A stretch of 64,000 nt of DNA from Ruminococcus sp. (GTDB taxonomy: Bacteria > Bacillota > Clostridia > Oscillospirales > Ruminococcaceae): the NCBI RefSeq assembly GCF_017464355.1, contig NZ_JAFUAG010000030.1, positions 39,510 to 103,509 on the forward strand, read 5' to 3'. Below are positions 52,736-62,091 of this stretch, one piece after another; the stretch's first letter is position 1, and every line of letters begins with the position of its first letter. Both the position numbers and the translations under genes were made by a program. The notes under the pieces are model-generated. The model saw only the letters and a program-made list of their open reading frames with translations. It was not told the origin of the DNA and did no database searches.

Positions 52736-53836
52736 TTACATATTCATTGTGACCGCAGTTTCCTCGGCTATCTCTTCCTCGGAACTGCTCGACAAATCGC
52801 CCACAGCGCCGTTCTGTTCCTCATCGAGTGTTTCCCCGACCTCGCTCTCATTTTGCGACACGGCTCGCACACGCTCGTTACGGGCGGCTTCACGCTCGGC
52901 CTTGATCCTTTCTCGCTGGGCGATGGCATCTTCGGGGTGCCGCCATGCGATATTGCCCGAAAGGTGCTTGAGCAGGTGAGAACGGTAGTTCTTGTACTCG
53001 TCCCCGATAAAACCCAAATTCAGCAGAAGAACACGAAAGCTGTACCGCATATTATCTGAATGCGATACAGCCGGAGAGCATTTTGTTCTTGTAACTGCGG
53101 CGTTGCTGATAGCAAGTGCAAGAAGTATCTGTGCCTTGACCTCGCCCGCATGGAGCGAGGCATTGCAGGCTCTGATCTCATAGTGACCATGCTGAAAAAA
53201 GCTGTGCAGATTCAAAGCATGGTAACGGGTAGGGTTGTAATGCTGGTAAGGGCTGCTGTCAGTTTCGGCGTACCACAGCCGTTTGATACCTTCCATAGTT
53301 TTGGGTTTCTTTCTGTTAAGCTGCTCAACAAAAGTCCTGTTGATCTTCTTGCAGTAGTTTGAGCGAGCCGAGGATACCTGAAGAGCATCCCACAGGTAGT
53401 CTTCCTTGCACGACCACAGATTAACAAGGTTCCGTATCTGCTGTGGGGTGTAGTCGGCAGCGTCAATGTGAATGTGAGTACCGCAGTCATACTGCGGACC
53501 GGTAATTGCTCCTTCCTTACGCAAAGCTCGTATGGCCTCCTGCAGCAGGTCAAGGTCATCAAATTCAAGGATAGGTGAGTTCATCTCAACCTTATAGTAG
53601 TCTGAGGCGGGATCTCCGTTTTTCTTTCGGGCATAGATACTGCTGTCACTCACTATTTGCCACCTTCTGCCTTTCTCATCACCGACAGTGTATTTATCAT
53701 AAGTCCCACCCTCATGATCGATAGAACCGCCCAGCACCTTTTGGATAGCCTTTGCTGCCGCACAACGCGTGATGCCTGTCATCTCGATCTCGACACCGAA
53801 CCGCCTCGTCTTGATACCGTCATAGTTTCCTGCCAT
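52736..53836 (-). CDS. Amidoligase family protein
   Basis: 366 aa from the ATG at 53836 (after CGGAGGTG). The start KTRRFGVEIEMTGITR and the later GTHIHIDAADYTPQQIRNL (ends: CGTHIHID) match the COOH-NH2 ligase family PF12224, related to glutamine synthetase and expected to form amide or peptide bonds with ATP. The C-terminus (~310-366) is a charged Glu/Arg tail. The family is frequent on phages and conjugative elements, often next to a gamma-glutamylcyclotransferase, as here. Substrate unknown. Confidence 0.9.
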   Translation of the reverse strand: MAGNYDGIKTRRFGVEIEMTGITRCAAAKAIQKVLGGSIDHEGGTYDKYTVGDEKGRRWQIVSDSSIYARKKNGDPASDYYKVEMNSPILEFDDLDLLQEAIRALRKEGAITGPQYDCGTHIHIDAADYTPQQIRNLVNLWSCKEDYLWDALQVSSARSNYCKKINRTFVEQLNRKKPKTMEGIKRLWYAETDSSPYQHYNPTRYHALNLHSFFQHGHYEIRACNASLHAGEVKAQILLALAISNAAVTRTKCSPAVSHSDNMRYSFRVLLLNLGFIGDEYKNYRSHLLKHLSGNIAWRHPEDAIAQRERIKAEREAARNERVRAVSQNESEVGETLDEEQNGAVGDLSSSSEEEIAEETAVTMNM

Positions 53837-53881
53837 TGTTTCACCTCCGTCCTTTTTAATATGTATCCAGGTTATTGCAAC

Positions 53882-53935
53882 AAAAAAGCCCGGACTCGGT
53901 GTTCTCACATTTCGTGAAAAGCACCAGATCCGGGC
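53882..53935 (-). terminator. Strong terminator upstream of the amidoligase gene
   Basis: GCCCGGA and TCCGGGC form the outer stem, with CGGTG/CACCG inside. The reverse strand continues with TTTTTTG. It would stop transcripts from the AT-rich genes at 54-59.6 kb. Confidence 0.85.
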
Positions 53936-54013
53936 ATCCGAGCATAAAAGATTGCAAAAATATAAGTTATGTATGGCTTTATCCATTTAGACAGAATTGT
54001 TTTATGATTGTTA

Positions 54014-54556
54014 TCAGTCTGATATAGCATTGTATGCTGATATTATATTATCTTTCAAGCCGCCATTTTTAAATTCATATTGACTGCTTAAGCATGGAGA
54101 AACGCTTTTATCTGGATAAACACGAACAGCGCAAACATGTTCTTTGCATTTTTCGGGGCAATCATTACATATTTTTCGTGTTATAAGCGAGCTGAACCAA
54201 GGATGTTTAATGCTGATTATACATTTCTCACTTTTATATATTACTAACTTGGGAACACCATTCATTTCAATATATGGTGAGTTTTTCATTATATTATTCT
54301 CTATAATTGATAAATACTTATGTTCATCAGAGTTATTACTAATATTAAACATTATATCCATCGAAATATTATTTGTAATACAGAATTCTATCATCATAGG
54401 CAGATCCAAATAATTATCATGGACTACTACCAGATTCAAGTTAACATTATCTGACGGGAAACTATTAATTATTTGCTTTATAATATCAAAGCTGACGTTT
54501 TGATATTTTTGTGTAATTTCATTTTTAAATGATACTATTGAAAGGTTTAGTTTAAT
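54014..54556 (-). pseudogene. C-terminal remnant of a radical SAM/SPASM protein
   Basis: The frame is open from 54556 to the stop at 54014 (180 codons) but has no good start. The sequence (NLSIVSFKNEITQ, SFDIIKQII, LVVVHDNYLDLPMMIEFC) reads as the second half of a radical SAM barrel, followed by a Cys-rich end CNDCPEKCKEHVC, VRVYPDKSVSPCLS like MoaA/SPASM C-termini. The CxxxCxxC cluster half is absent. Very AT-rich. It begins exactly where the 52-aa peptide gene ends, so it may be a deletion fusion. Confidence 0.65.
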
Positions 54557-54705
54557 CTACTTTCGTTAATTATAGCAATTATAAGATTCGTAGCTGAAGT
54601 TACAAAGGCTGCAAAAACCGCAGCTGTTAAAAAAGATGTTTTAACTAAGCTAAGCGAACTACTTAAATTGACTACATCAGTTGTAAAATATAATAAATTG
54701 TTCAT
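54547..54705 (-). CDS. 52-aa hydrophobic peptide
   Basis: ATG (54703-54705) 6 bases after TTAGGAG; stop at 54547. Sequence MNNLLYFTTDVVNL..., then a hydrophobic helix (TAAVFAAFVTSATNLIIAII) and ESRLN. It resembles small membrane or holin-like peptides and could be a peptide precursor for the vanished radical SAM gene or a toxin. It lies downstream of the 238-aa gene in the AT-rich set. Confidence 0.6.
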   Translation of the reverse strand: MNNLLYFTTDVVNLSSSLSLVKTSFLTAAVFAAFVTSATNLIIAIINESRLN

Positions 54706-54850
54706 AAGCACTCCTAACCTGTTTTTTTAATAACGTCATTTTGATTAAGTTATTATATATTCTAAATTACGGATAGTATTTCAAATCTATATGTAATAAG
54801 GTATTATCTTACTACTGGAAGATGTTATTATAGCTAAGTTAAGTATATAT

Positions 54851-55567
54851 TTAAAAGAATAAATCTGCATCTGGATAGTTATTAAGAAAAATCCTTCTTA
54901 AATTAGAAAAATCAAAATGGATTAGTCTTTTGTTAAAGTTGCTTTCGATATATTTAATATAGTCATTTATATTGCTGAAGTTTTCGCTTTCTTTATTCCT
55001 TTTTGAATTAATATAACTAGAAATAGCTGTGTTGATACTCTTAATCTCACTGGCATAAACTTTCCAACCTTTATTAGATTCAAGTTTATCATATATCTCC
55101 TTAAAAGCTTTGTCCATTGGTCTAGGTTCAATACTATGTAATATAATCATAGATCTTGATAATATAATCAATTTTCTAAGATTACGATTATCCTCATTTT
55201 CTTTTTTATTAATTTTATATGAATTTGTAATATCAGCAGTGTTATCGTGCCTGTTTTCATCAGCAAAAAGATTCATTTTGGATTTTACAGGGATACCCCA
55301 GGCCTTCGCCAGTTTTCTTCCTACAGATTCAGAAAAAATAGGATTATATAATATATTATTAGTCTCATCCGTTACCTTAAAAATAATAAATGATGTAGTT
55401 ATCCTTCTGTTCCCACAAGCGTAGCTATGTATCTCTTTTCCTGGAAGTAATTCTTCAAAAGAATCCATTTCAATTGAAAAATAATTACTCATTTCTATAC
55501 GTCTTTTTTCATTATAACAGAATTCTTTTTTAAACCTATCAATTTCGTTTTTGTTTGCATCTCTCAT
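54851..55567 (-). CDS. Unknown protein of the IetAS-like AT-rich operon
   Basis: 238 aa, ATG after AGGAGG. Not recognised. It is basic and Asn/Lys/Ile-rich, soluble, with no signal peptide. Tentative motifs: YACGNRRITTSFIIFKVTD in the first third and a helical C-terminus (NDYIKYIESNFNKRLIHFDFSNLRRIF, ends only). It lies downstream of the YTGPGGG repeat gene with a 290-bp AT-rich gap in which I see no gene. Same base composition as the AAA/protease genes, so probably acquired together. Confidence 0.7.
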   Translation of the reverse strand: MRDANKNEIDRFKKEFCYNEKRRIEMSNYFSIEMDSFEELLPGKEIHSYACGNRRITTSFIIFKVTDETNNILYNPIFSESVGRKLAKAWGIPVKSKMNLFADENRHDNTADITNSYKINKKENEDNRNLRKLIILSRSMIILHSIEPRPMDKAFKEIYDKLESNKGWKVYASEIKSINTAISSYINSKRNKESENFSNINDYIKYIESNFNKRLIHFDFSNLRRIFLNNYPDADLFF

Positions 55568-55857
55568 ATTAATGCATCCTCCTTAAGTATTTACATTTAT
55601 TTACAGATAACAGTTCTAATATATCATCTTTACATTCTTTTAATTAGTATGAGATATATGGTATGTATTTTACCAAGAACATTCTTTAAATCTAATTATT
55701 TTTAACTGTTTTAGTTAATTTAGTATAGGCTCTGTCATAACTATGGTTGATTATTATGCATTATGCTTTTCAAACGTATGTATTAACAGAGCCTAAGTTA
55801 ACAATTTACTCTCTCTATATACTAATTAGATTGGGAATGATTTCTGTTGACAATAAT

Positions 55858-56190
55858 CTAAAATCCATTATTTATTAAAAGCTGAATTATATTTGTCATC
55901 CCAGCATCCCTTAAAGCCCTTAACAAATACTCTCTTGGCGGCCAGTTACTCATATACGGATTATCATCAGGCCCTGTGTATAATCCTCCACTAGGTCCTG
56001 TGTAAAGTCCACCTCCGGGGCCTGTATATAATCCACCGCCAGGTCCTGTGTAAAGCCCACCGCCGGGACCTGTGTATAATCCTCCACCAGGACCTGTATA
56101 TGCACCACCACCAGGTCCAGTATACATTCCTCCACCTGGTCCAGTATATAATCCTCCGCCCGGTCCTGTATATCGATTTCTAACCCACAT
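55858..56190 (-). CDS. YTGPGGG tandem-repeat protein
   Basis: 110 aa. The ATG at 56190 is 8 bases after GGAGG; the ATG at 56195 is too close. After MWVRNR come nine 8-residue units: YTGPGGG followed by L, M or A seven times, then YTGPSGGL and YTGPDDNP (residues ~7-78). A 32-residue C-terminus (YMSNWPPREYLLRALRDAG..., ending LLINNGF) looks helical. The 24-bp DNA repeats vary at third positions, so selection acts on the peptide. It follows the protease gene by 91 bp on the same strand. Function unknown; substrate of the protease or of a modifying enzyme are the main ideas. Confidence 0.85.
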   Translation of the reverse strand: MWVRNRYTGPGGGLYTGPGGGMYTGPGGGAYTGPGGGLYTGPGGGLYTGPGGGLYTGPGGGLYTGPSGGLYTGPDDNPYMSNWPPREYLLRALRDAGMTNIIQLLINNGF

Positions 56191-56281
56191 TTCATTGTCC
56201 TCCTTTAAAAATTCTAGATTTCAAACAATGTATTATAAACCACATAACTCATATATTTAAGAAACAATACATAAGAGCATA

Positions 56282-58525
56282 TTAGTCGAATTCAATCTCC
56301 TCGTTGACTTTCTGATGTATATCGATTCTGTTCTGAATCTCAATAGCATTAACAAGCCACCCATTAAGATTGCAATTCCTTATAAACTCATCTATTCGGT
56401 TGATCCCATCAATGGCCTTAACAGTCACTACTACGCCAAACCTAAGACCTACACCATCTTTAGGATCTAAACGGTTGCTGGTTTTGACCTCCATTCCCCA
56501 ATTCTTATTCTTATATGATGACTTGGTCTTTTTGGCTTTTTTAGCATTCTCGGAGATATACTTGACATTATCCCATTTCCTAAATAGCTTTCTTGCTTCT
56601 CCTTCGTACAAGTAACTGTTTTCACCTAAAGTATCCTGAATTGAATTTTGCTTATCATCATTAATAGCGTAAATAGTTCCATCATCTTTTATTCTGCCAA
56701 ATTTCAGGTTCAGCTCTGTGTTTGTATAGTCGACACCCTGCGATCTGTTACATACGGGGAAATAACACATCGTTGCCTTGGAAATATAAGGATAATGATC
56801 ATCTTTCATTGGTATGGGGAAGTGATAATTGTATGTATTCCACTTTTCACTTATATCAGTAACCAAGAACTTTATTTCATCATCTTGTGATTTAATTATA
56901 TCTTCTATCCTGATCGGAACTATTCCATGCCCATACAGAGCAATCATTTCAGGAGTCGGCTGAGTGTCCCAACCTCGGGCAGAATCAATTATCATCGCTT
57001 TAGCCAGTTCTCTGTTTAATCCGATAACATCGATCAGATAAGAAAGCTTGCGTGCGATCCATGGTGCTGCATATGATGTTCCGGAAACATCGGCATAATT
57101 AAAAGGTTCACAAACACGAATAAATTGCTCTTTGCTTCCTCCGTAATAGCTAACGTCAGGCTTGGCAAAAAAGCTCAACGCCAACCCTTTTCTGGCATAG
57201 TTAGGTGAAAGCTTATCCTTAGTGACTGAGTTAACCACCATACTGTTGATAGAATCAGCAGGAGATCCTATCTTTGTAATACTGTCATTATTCCTGTTTG
57301 TTCCTGCAATAACAAAGATAATATCATATTCGTTCTGGAGCTGATCCAGAACAGCAGCTTCAGCAGAAATATAATTATCGCTTATTTCCTTGTCACTTCC
57401 AAGTGATAAGTTCCAAACCTTAATATCTCTGTTATCTGAAATAATCTGTTTTATAAGTTTAATGATAGTAAAGGATGAGAATCCTGCTTTTAAGGATACG
57501 CCAAAATGACGCACTCTAAATCTTCCGCACCCATCGTCCAACCAAGGATTCAATGTCGGTCCGTCAACTATTATTGAAGTTACTGCTGTCCCGTGTCTTT
57601 TATCATCCGTTGTTTTTTTTAGGTTTTCATCTGTCATATCATGATACTCGACCCAGTCGTGAAAATAAACCGTATCATCAAACAATGTATCGATAACACC
57701 AATAGTAGGTTCTATTCCGGGGGAAGGAATATACATCATCCCCGTATCTGCGTCAATTTTAAAATCATCTGGAGACAAAGATGAAAGGTTCTCTGTTGCC
57801 ATTGCCACCAAATACGGAGCCTTTTCAATTAACGTTCTCAATTGATTCTCGTCGAGAAAAACTGTTAAATTATCAAGGATACGACTGGATAAAACATCAA
57901 TACCAAAACCACTTAATAGTCTTTTAGTATCCACACCTGTATCATACAACGTGATGATACTTTGTGTTATGTTTGAACTCAATACTTCTCTGTCATAATC
58001 AATGAAATCGTCTATATATGATACATCAGCAATCACCTGTTTAAAAGTGGATTTACTAATAGCATATTTATCGAATCTTATTCTATTTATCAATGCACTA
58101 TCGTTAAAACGAGTCTGATCTATAGAATTAAGTGAGCTGTCGTTCATTATTTGATTAGCTATGCTAAGAAGGCTAATGGTATTATCAAGGTCAACCATAT
58201 CAATATAATATGTTATAATATGTTTATCTTTCTTATCATTAAACTTAGCACCCACAATAGCATAGTTTGAATCTGCCCCTTTTAACAACGCTGCTATACG
58301 GTTTGACTTAGCTACTATTTTATTATAGTGAACGCTAATTAGAATACCACTGAATGGCCTTTTTTCATTTTGCCAGAACAGTTTAATGCTTTTCAGCTTT
58401 TCAACAATGCTATTGATCTTATCGATCGTTACTGTAACCTTGCCGTTCATTGAAGCACCACCATTGCCACTAGGTTTTGATGCTTGAACAAATCTTTTTC
58501 CTTTCAGTTCCAGCACATCATTCAT
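56282..58525 (-). CDS. ietS: Subtilisin-like S8 protease, IetS-like partner of the AAA ATPase
   Basis: 747 aa. An N-terminal ~260-residue region of unknown fold precedes the S8 domain with Asp279 (IGVIDTLFDD), His311 (KRHGTAVTS), the oxyanion Asn region (IAGTNRN) and Ser484 (VSGTSYAAPW). A ~200-residue C-terminal domain follows. No signal peptide. The ATPase gene ends 4 bp upstream. The pair AAA ATPase plus subtilase matches IetA/IetS, described as an Agrobacterium plasmid stability toxin-antitoxin and later listed among anti-phage systems (Gao et al. 2020). AT-rich, unlike the chromosome. Confidence 0.88.
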   Translation of the reverse strand: MNDVLELKGKRFVQASKPSGNGGASMNGKVTVTIDKINSIVEKLKSIKLFWQNEKRPFSGILISVHYNKIVAKSNRIAALLKGADSNYAIVGAKFNDKKDKHIITYYIDMVDLDNTISLLSIANQIMNDSSLNSIDQTRFNDSALINRIRFDKYAISKSTFKQVIADVSYIDDFIDYDREVLSSNITQSIITLYDTGVDTKRLLSGFGIDVLSSRILDNLTVFLDENQLRTLIEKAPYLVAMATENLSSLSPDDFKIDADTGMMYIPSPGIEPTIGVIDTLFDDTVYFHDWVEYHDMTDENLKKTTDDKRHGTAVTSIIVDGPTLNPWLDDGCGRFRVRHFGVSLKAGFSSFTIIKLIKQIISDNRDIKVWNLSLGSDKEISDNYISAEAAVLDQLQNEYDIIFVIAGTNRNNDSITKIGSPADSINSMVVNSVTKDKLSPNYARKGLALSFFAKPDVSYYGGSKEQFIRVCEPFNYADVSGTSYAAPWIARKLSYLIDVIGLNRELAKAMIIDSARGWDTQPTPEMIALYGHGIVPIRIEDIIKSQDDEIKFLVTDISEKWNTYNYHFPIPMKDDHYPYISKATMCYFPVCNRSQGVDYTNTELNLKFGRIKDDGTIYAINDDKQNSIQDTLGENSYLYEGEARKLFRKWDNVKYISENAKKAKKTKSSYKNKNWGMEVKTSNRLDPKDGVGLRFGVVVTVKAIDGINRIDEFIRNCNLNGWLVNAIEIQNRIDIHQKVNEEIEFD

Positions 58526-58529
58526 TGAT

Positions 58530-59585
58530 TTAGTCCTCCTTGTTTATCTTCCTAGCCACAGAACTCTTTGACTCACCCTTCAGTTTTTCGATTTCTCTTA
58601 CGGTGAAGCCTTGGTCAGATAGCTGGTTTATAGTTATATCATCAAGATTATTGATCAACCTACTATATAGTCTTCTTAGATAGTCATATTCGTATTCAGT
58701 ATCACTAAATGCAAGTGAAGTTTTTATCAAGTTTTTTAATTCTCCGGGATAAGGCAATTCATCAGCGGTATTGAGGATTTTCTTAAACAAGCGTACATCT
58801 TTAGATACACCCTTAAAGTTTTTGATAAAGGAGTTTAAATAGGATTCGGCAATTTCTATCAAATCTTCCTTTGTGTATCTATTAAAATTGATAGTCGCAT
58901 CAAAGCGTCTTATAAGAGCTTTATCGAAGTTCTTGAAAAGATTTGTAGTAGCTATTATTACTATCTCCTTGTTTAAATCTGATAATCTGTCTAATTCTCT
59001 CAGTATTGTAGATGTAACTCTTCCCATTTCCCGAACATCGTTTGAGCTTATTCGATCAAGCGCAATTACGTCAATTTCATCAAATAGTATTATCACATTT
59101 CCGGGATAAGGCAAAGAGTTGATCTCGTTAAATACCTTTGATATATTTTTATTTGTTTGGCCAAGCTTACTATCAATCAAATTATCAAAATTCACGCTGA
59201 ATAATGATTTATCTGACAATCTGGCAATTTGCTTAACTGCTTCAGTTTTTCCTGTACCCGGCATTCCTTCAAACATAAATTTGTTAATTCCGATATTATG
59301 CCTGATTGCATTAATTACTCCTTTAATATCTTCTGAAATAGCTGTCGGCAGATTCAGCGGAGCAAGATTCCGAGTATCCACTTGTTTTAAATAGTCACTT
59401 TCAAAATCAGATCCTTGAGGAACGTACTGATTCGCTTGTGCAATCATACTCATAATGTATTCAGCCAGTTGGTCATCACCAATGCTATCAAAATATCTTG
59501 CTATGCCTATTGCTTCATTACGGAATGCATTTTCATTTCTCTCCACATGATACCTAATAAGGTTTAATATATTCTGCTTTTTCAC
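58530..59585 (-). CDS. ietA: AAA ATPase, IetA-like
   Basis: 351 aa from the GTG at 59585, 9 bases after GGAGGAG; 17 more upstream codons are open. Walker A GMPGTGKTEA (Lys113), Walker B ILFDEID (Asp169, Glu170), sensor-1 ATTN and arginine finger RRFD define a classical AAA module, with ~80 residues ahead of it. In IetAS the ATPase restrains or targets the protease. A consensus promoter with 15-bp direct repeats drives it. First gene of the AT-rich reverse-strand operon. Confidence 0.9.
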   Translation of the reverse strand: MKKQNILNLIRYHVERNENAFRNEAIGIARYFDSIGDDQLAEYIMSMIAQANQYVPQGSDFESDYLKQVDTRNLAPLNLPTAISEDIKGVINAIRHNIGINKFMFEGMPGTGKTEAVKQIARLSDKSLFSVNFDNLIDSKLGQTNKNISKVFNEINSLPYPGNVIILFDEIDVIALDRISSNDVREMGRVTSTILRELDRLSDLNKEIVIIATTNLFKNFDKALIRRFDATINFNRYTKEDLIEIAESYLNSFIKNFKGVSKDVRLFKKILNTADELPYPGELKNLIKTSLAFSDTEYEYDYLRRLYSRLINNLDDITINQLSDQGFTVREIEKLKGESKSSVARKINKED

Positions 59586-59607
59586 TATGCAACACTCCTC
59601 CATTTGT

Positions 59608-59636
59608 ATTATATCATACACTGGGACAAATGTCAA
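59608..59636 (-). promoter_or_regulatory. Consensus promoter of the IetAS-like operon
   Basis: On the reverse strand TTGACA (59631-59636), 17 bases, TATAAT (59608-59613): a perfect match. Confidence 0.92.
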
Positions 59637-59650
59637 TACTCTGGGACAAT
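59616..59650. promoter_or_regulatory. 15-bp direct repeats over the operon promoter
   Basis: ATACACTGGGACAAA (59616-59630) and ATACTCTGGGACAAT (59636-59650), offset 20 bp (two helical turns). The first fills the spacer between -35 and -10; the second is just upstream of the -35. Likely repressor sites. Confidence 0.7.
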
Positions 59651-59813
59651 ATTTCTGAAATATACAGCTACTCGATTTACCTGCGCTACAATGCAGCGAC
59701 CTTCGTACTCACTTAAAACAAGATGCCTTGTCAGCATTTTAACTCTGAAATGCCCTCGGTACACTTTGAATATCTCGCAATCTTATATCGTTAATTGACC
59801 TATTTAACAAGAG

Positions 59814-59849
59814 AAAAGGTATCTCGTTTTTTTACCAAGATACCTTTTT
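59814..59849. terminator. Terminator-like hairpin between ietA and the recombinase remnant
   Basis: AAAAGGTATCT and AGATACCTTTT with T-runs on both strands. The remaining bases of 59651-60017 hold no gene I can support. Confidence 0.7.
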
Positions 59850-60017
59850 GTTTAATCATTTTTACTATTAATTGGACTTTTTATATAGTTTCGGGGTGTT
59901 TTTTGCTTAAAAATCCGATTTGTCATCTATGGTTTTGCAGTATAAAAATTTCTGTAAAATGGCTCTTAAAAAACCGTATTTTCGGGACTTGGAGGGGTTG
60001 TCATCTATTTTGTGTGA

Positions 60018-61418
60018 GCAAGGGACCTCAGCCGTTTCGGAAGAAACTATATCGAGGTCGGCAGATATGTGGATTACATTTTTCCGAGTTATAATATCCG
60101 CTTCATCGCTCTCAACGATAATGTGGATACTGCCAGCAAGGATACCTCAGCACTTGACATGATGCCGATCGTCAACCTATTCAACGAATGGCACGCCGCT
60201 TCTACGAGTAAGAAGATCAAGGCTGTCATTGAAGCCAATGCAAAGGCAGGCAAGTATCGCACGACCTGCGCTCCGTTCGGGTATACGAAAGGCGATGATC
60301 CGAATCATCTGCCTGTGATCGATCACGATGCCGCACCTATCGTCCGCAATATATTTGAAATGCGGGCAAGTGGAATATCTCCGCATCATATTGCTGACAA
60401 GCTCAATGAGGACGGCGTACCGATCCCCTCGGACTATTACTATGCAAAGCTCGGCAAACCAAATCCTCGCAGAACAAGACATATGTGGAGTCCCGAAACG
60501 GTAAGGCAGATACTCCACAACTACACCTACCTCGGACATCTTGTTCAGCTCCGCACCAGAACGGTCAGCTATAAGAATCATAAGGTCATCAAAAATGATG
60601 AGGAAGATATGATCGTTGTGAAGAATACGCATGAAGCTATTGTTTCACAGGAGCTTTGGGAAAGGGTGCGTGAAATGGAGCAGTCTGTATCGCAGGGCAA
60701 GCGAAACTCGGACGGCTATGTTGCTAACCTCAGCGGACTTATTTATTGTCAGGATTGCGGAAATAAAGTAAGGCTGTGTTGGAACAACACCCGTCATCAG
60801 CGTGGCGGTTCTCGTGAATTCTATCGTCACAACTTCAACTGCACATCATATCTGAAATACGGAAAACGCTATTGTCCGAGTCACTATATCAAGATGAAAG
60901 ACATGGAACGTATCGTTCTTGAAGATATTCGCAGTCTTGCACAGCTTGTGGTAGAGGACGAGGAAAAGGCTAAAGCAGAGTTCCTCGCTCGCAAAGCAAA
61001 ACACCACGAGGAGCAGTATTCCGTTGACACCAATAAGCTCACAGAGGGCAGATACCGCTTGCAGGAGCTTGACACGCTGATCCAGAACATCTATGAGGAC
61101 AAAGTTCTTGGCAAGGTATCAGAGGACGTTGCGATGAAGCTGATAGCGAAGTACGAGACCGAACAGAAAGAACTGTCGGCAGAAGTTGCAGACCTCGAAG
61201 AAAAGTTCTCAACGATCAGGCAGGACGAAGAAGATGTAGCTCTATTCATGGAGCGTCTGAGAAAGTACACCGATGTGCAGGAGCTTATCCGTGAGATGTG
61301 TCTGGAGCTTATCGAGTATATCACCCTTGATGCCTATGTTGAGGAGCAGCCCCGTGAGATCTACATCTACTACAAACTGCTCGACGAACCTCTGATAGAC
61401 AAGAGAAGCCTGTTTTAA
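60018..61418 (+). pseudogene. Large serine recombinase lacking its catalytic N-terminus
   Basis: The frame is open from 60018, where DLSRFGRNYIEVGRYVDYIFP begins (residues ~85 onward of the family), so the nucleophile Ser region is deleted; the displayed part lacks a start codon until 60069. The rest is complete: FGYTK...(recombinase domain), the zinc ribbon (IYCQDCGNKVRL ... CTSYLKYGKRYC), a long coiled coil and the DUF4368-like C-terminus. It belongs to the integrases of clostridial conjugative elements. With no start and no catalytic Ser it should be inactive. Confidence 0.85.
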
Positions 61419-61453
61419 GGCGTATTTACGTTATTTATCAATCATATGAAAGT

Positions 61454-61651
61454 GTGTTACTATTTGGCAAGGGGACTACAACTTCCATTTACTGCCACGT
61501 ATTTCAGCAGGCTCAGGCGAGGGCAGGAGATGCTATCGCTAATGTCCTTGATTTCAAGAAGAAACACGATGACGAACCCACAGACCCGCCCGGCATAACA
61601 ATGACAACCAACACAAACTACTCAAAAGATATACAAAGCTCTGCGAAATAA
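61454..61651 (+). pseudogene. C-terminal fragment of a tyrosine recombinase
   Basis: About 65 codons: TTTSIYCHVFQQAQARAGDA... then NVLDFKKK. TTxxIYxHVFxxAQxxA with the active-site Tyr is the end of Tn916/phage-type integrases. The catalytic Arg and His boxes are missing. The fragment stops 80 bp from the 3' end of tRNA-Leu, the usual place of an integrase gene. Confidence 0.8.
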
Positions 61652-61689
61652 GCGTAATGGACAAGCAATGGACAGAGGGCATTTTTGGG

Positions 61690-61727
61690 CATAAAAAAAC
61701 CTCGCAAACGCCGTGTTTACGAGGTTT
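61690..61727 (-). terminator. Terminator of tRNA-Leu
   Basis: AACCTCGTAAACA and GTTTGCGAGGTT pair on the reverse strand, followed by TTTTT. Confidence 0.9.
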
Positions 61728-61732
61728 CGTTT

Positions 61733-61816
61733 TGGTGCGGCAAACGGGACTTGAACCCGTACGTCTAGGACACACGCCCCTCAAACGTGCCTGTCTGCCA
61801 GTTCCAGCACTGCCGC
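61733..61816 (-). tRNA. tRNA-Leu(GAG)
   Basis: 84 nt on the reverse strand including an encoded CCA. The acceptor GCGGCAG pairs with TTGCCGC; the anticodon loop TTGAGGG gives GAG; the long variable arm and GTTCAAGTC T-loop fit a class II leucine tRNA. Its 3' end faces the integrase remnants. Confidence 0.95.
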
Positions 61817-61863
61817 ATTGATAGATATTTATGAGGGACTGAATTTACACATTCAGCTTAATT

Positions 61864-61892
61864 ATTATATCACAGTATATCGGAAAAGTCAA
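61864..61892 (-). promoter_or_regulatory. Promoter of tRNA-Leu
   Basis: On the reverse strand TTGACT (61887-61892), 17 bases, TATAAT (61864-61869). Confidence 0.88.
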
Positions 61893-62091
61893 GTATTTTT
61901 TTCAAAATCGGGGGTTCATGCGGCATTTTATATGCGGCATATCATTTTATATATGGGGTTCAGAAGCGGCTATCCATAGTTTCGGGGCGGGATTTCTGCG
62001 GGCTTTCACTGCGGCACGGCTATGGTATAAAGGATAAAGGAAGATACCTCAGCAGACATTTTTATACTGCGACAGTTCGTGAACTCTCCTT

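Noticed and set aside
48000-55000. Duplicate of the tRNA-Leu 3' end as left attachment site
   Set aside because: I looked for TGGTGCGGCAAACGGG-like sequence and found no convincing copy; the other end may lie outside or be lost.
55990-56180. Possible CRISPR-like array of 24-bp repeats
   Set aside because: Units are contiguous without spacers and encode YTGPGGG in frame with a good start; it is a coding repeat.
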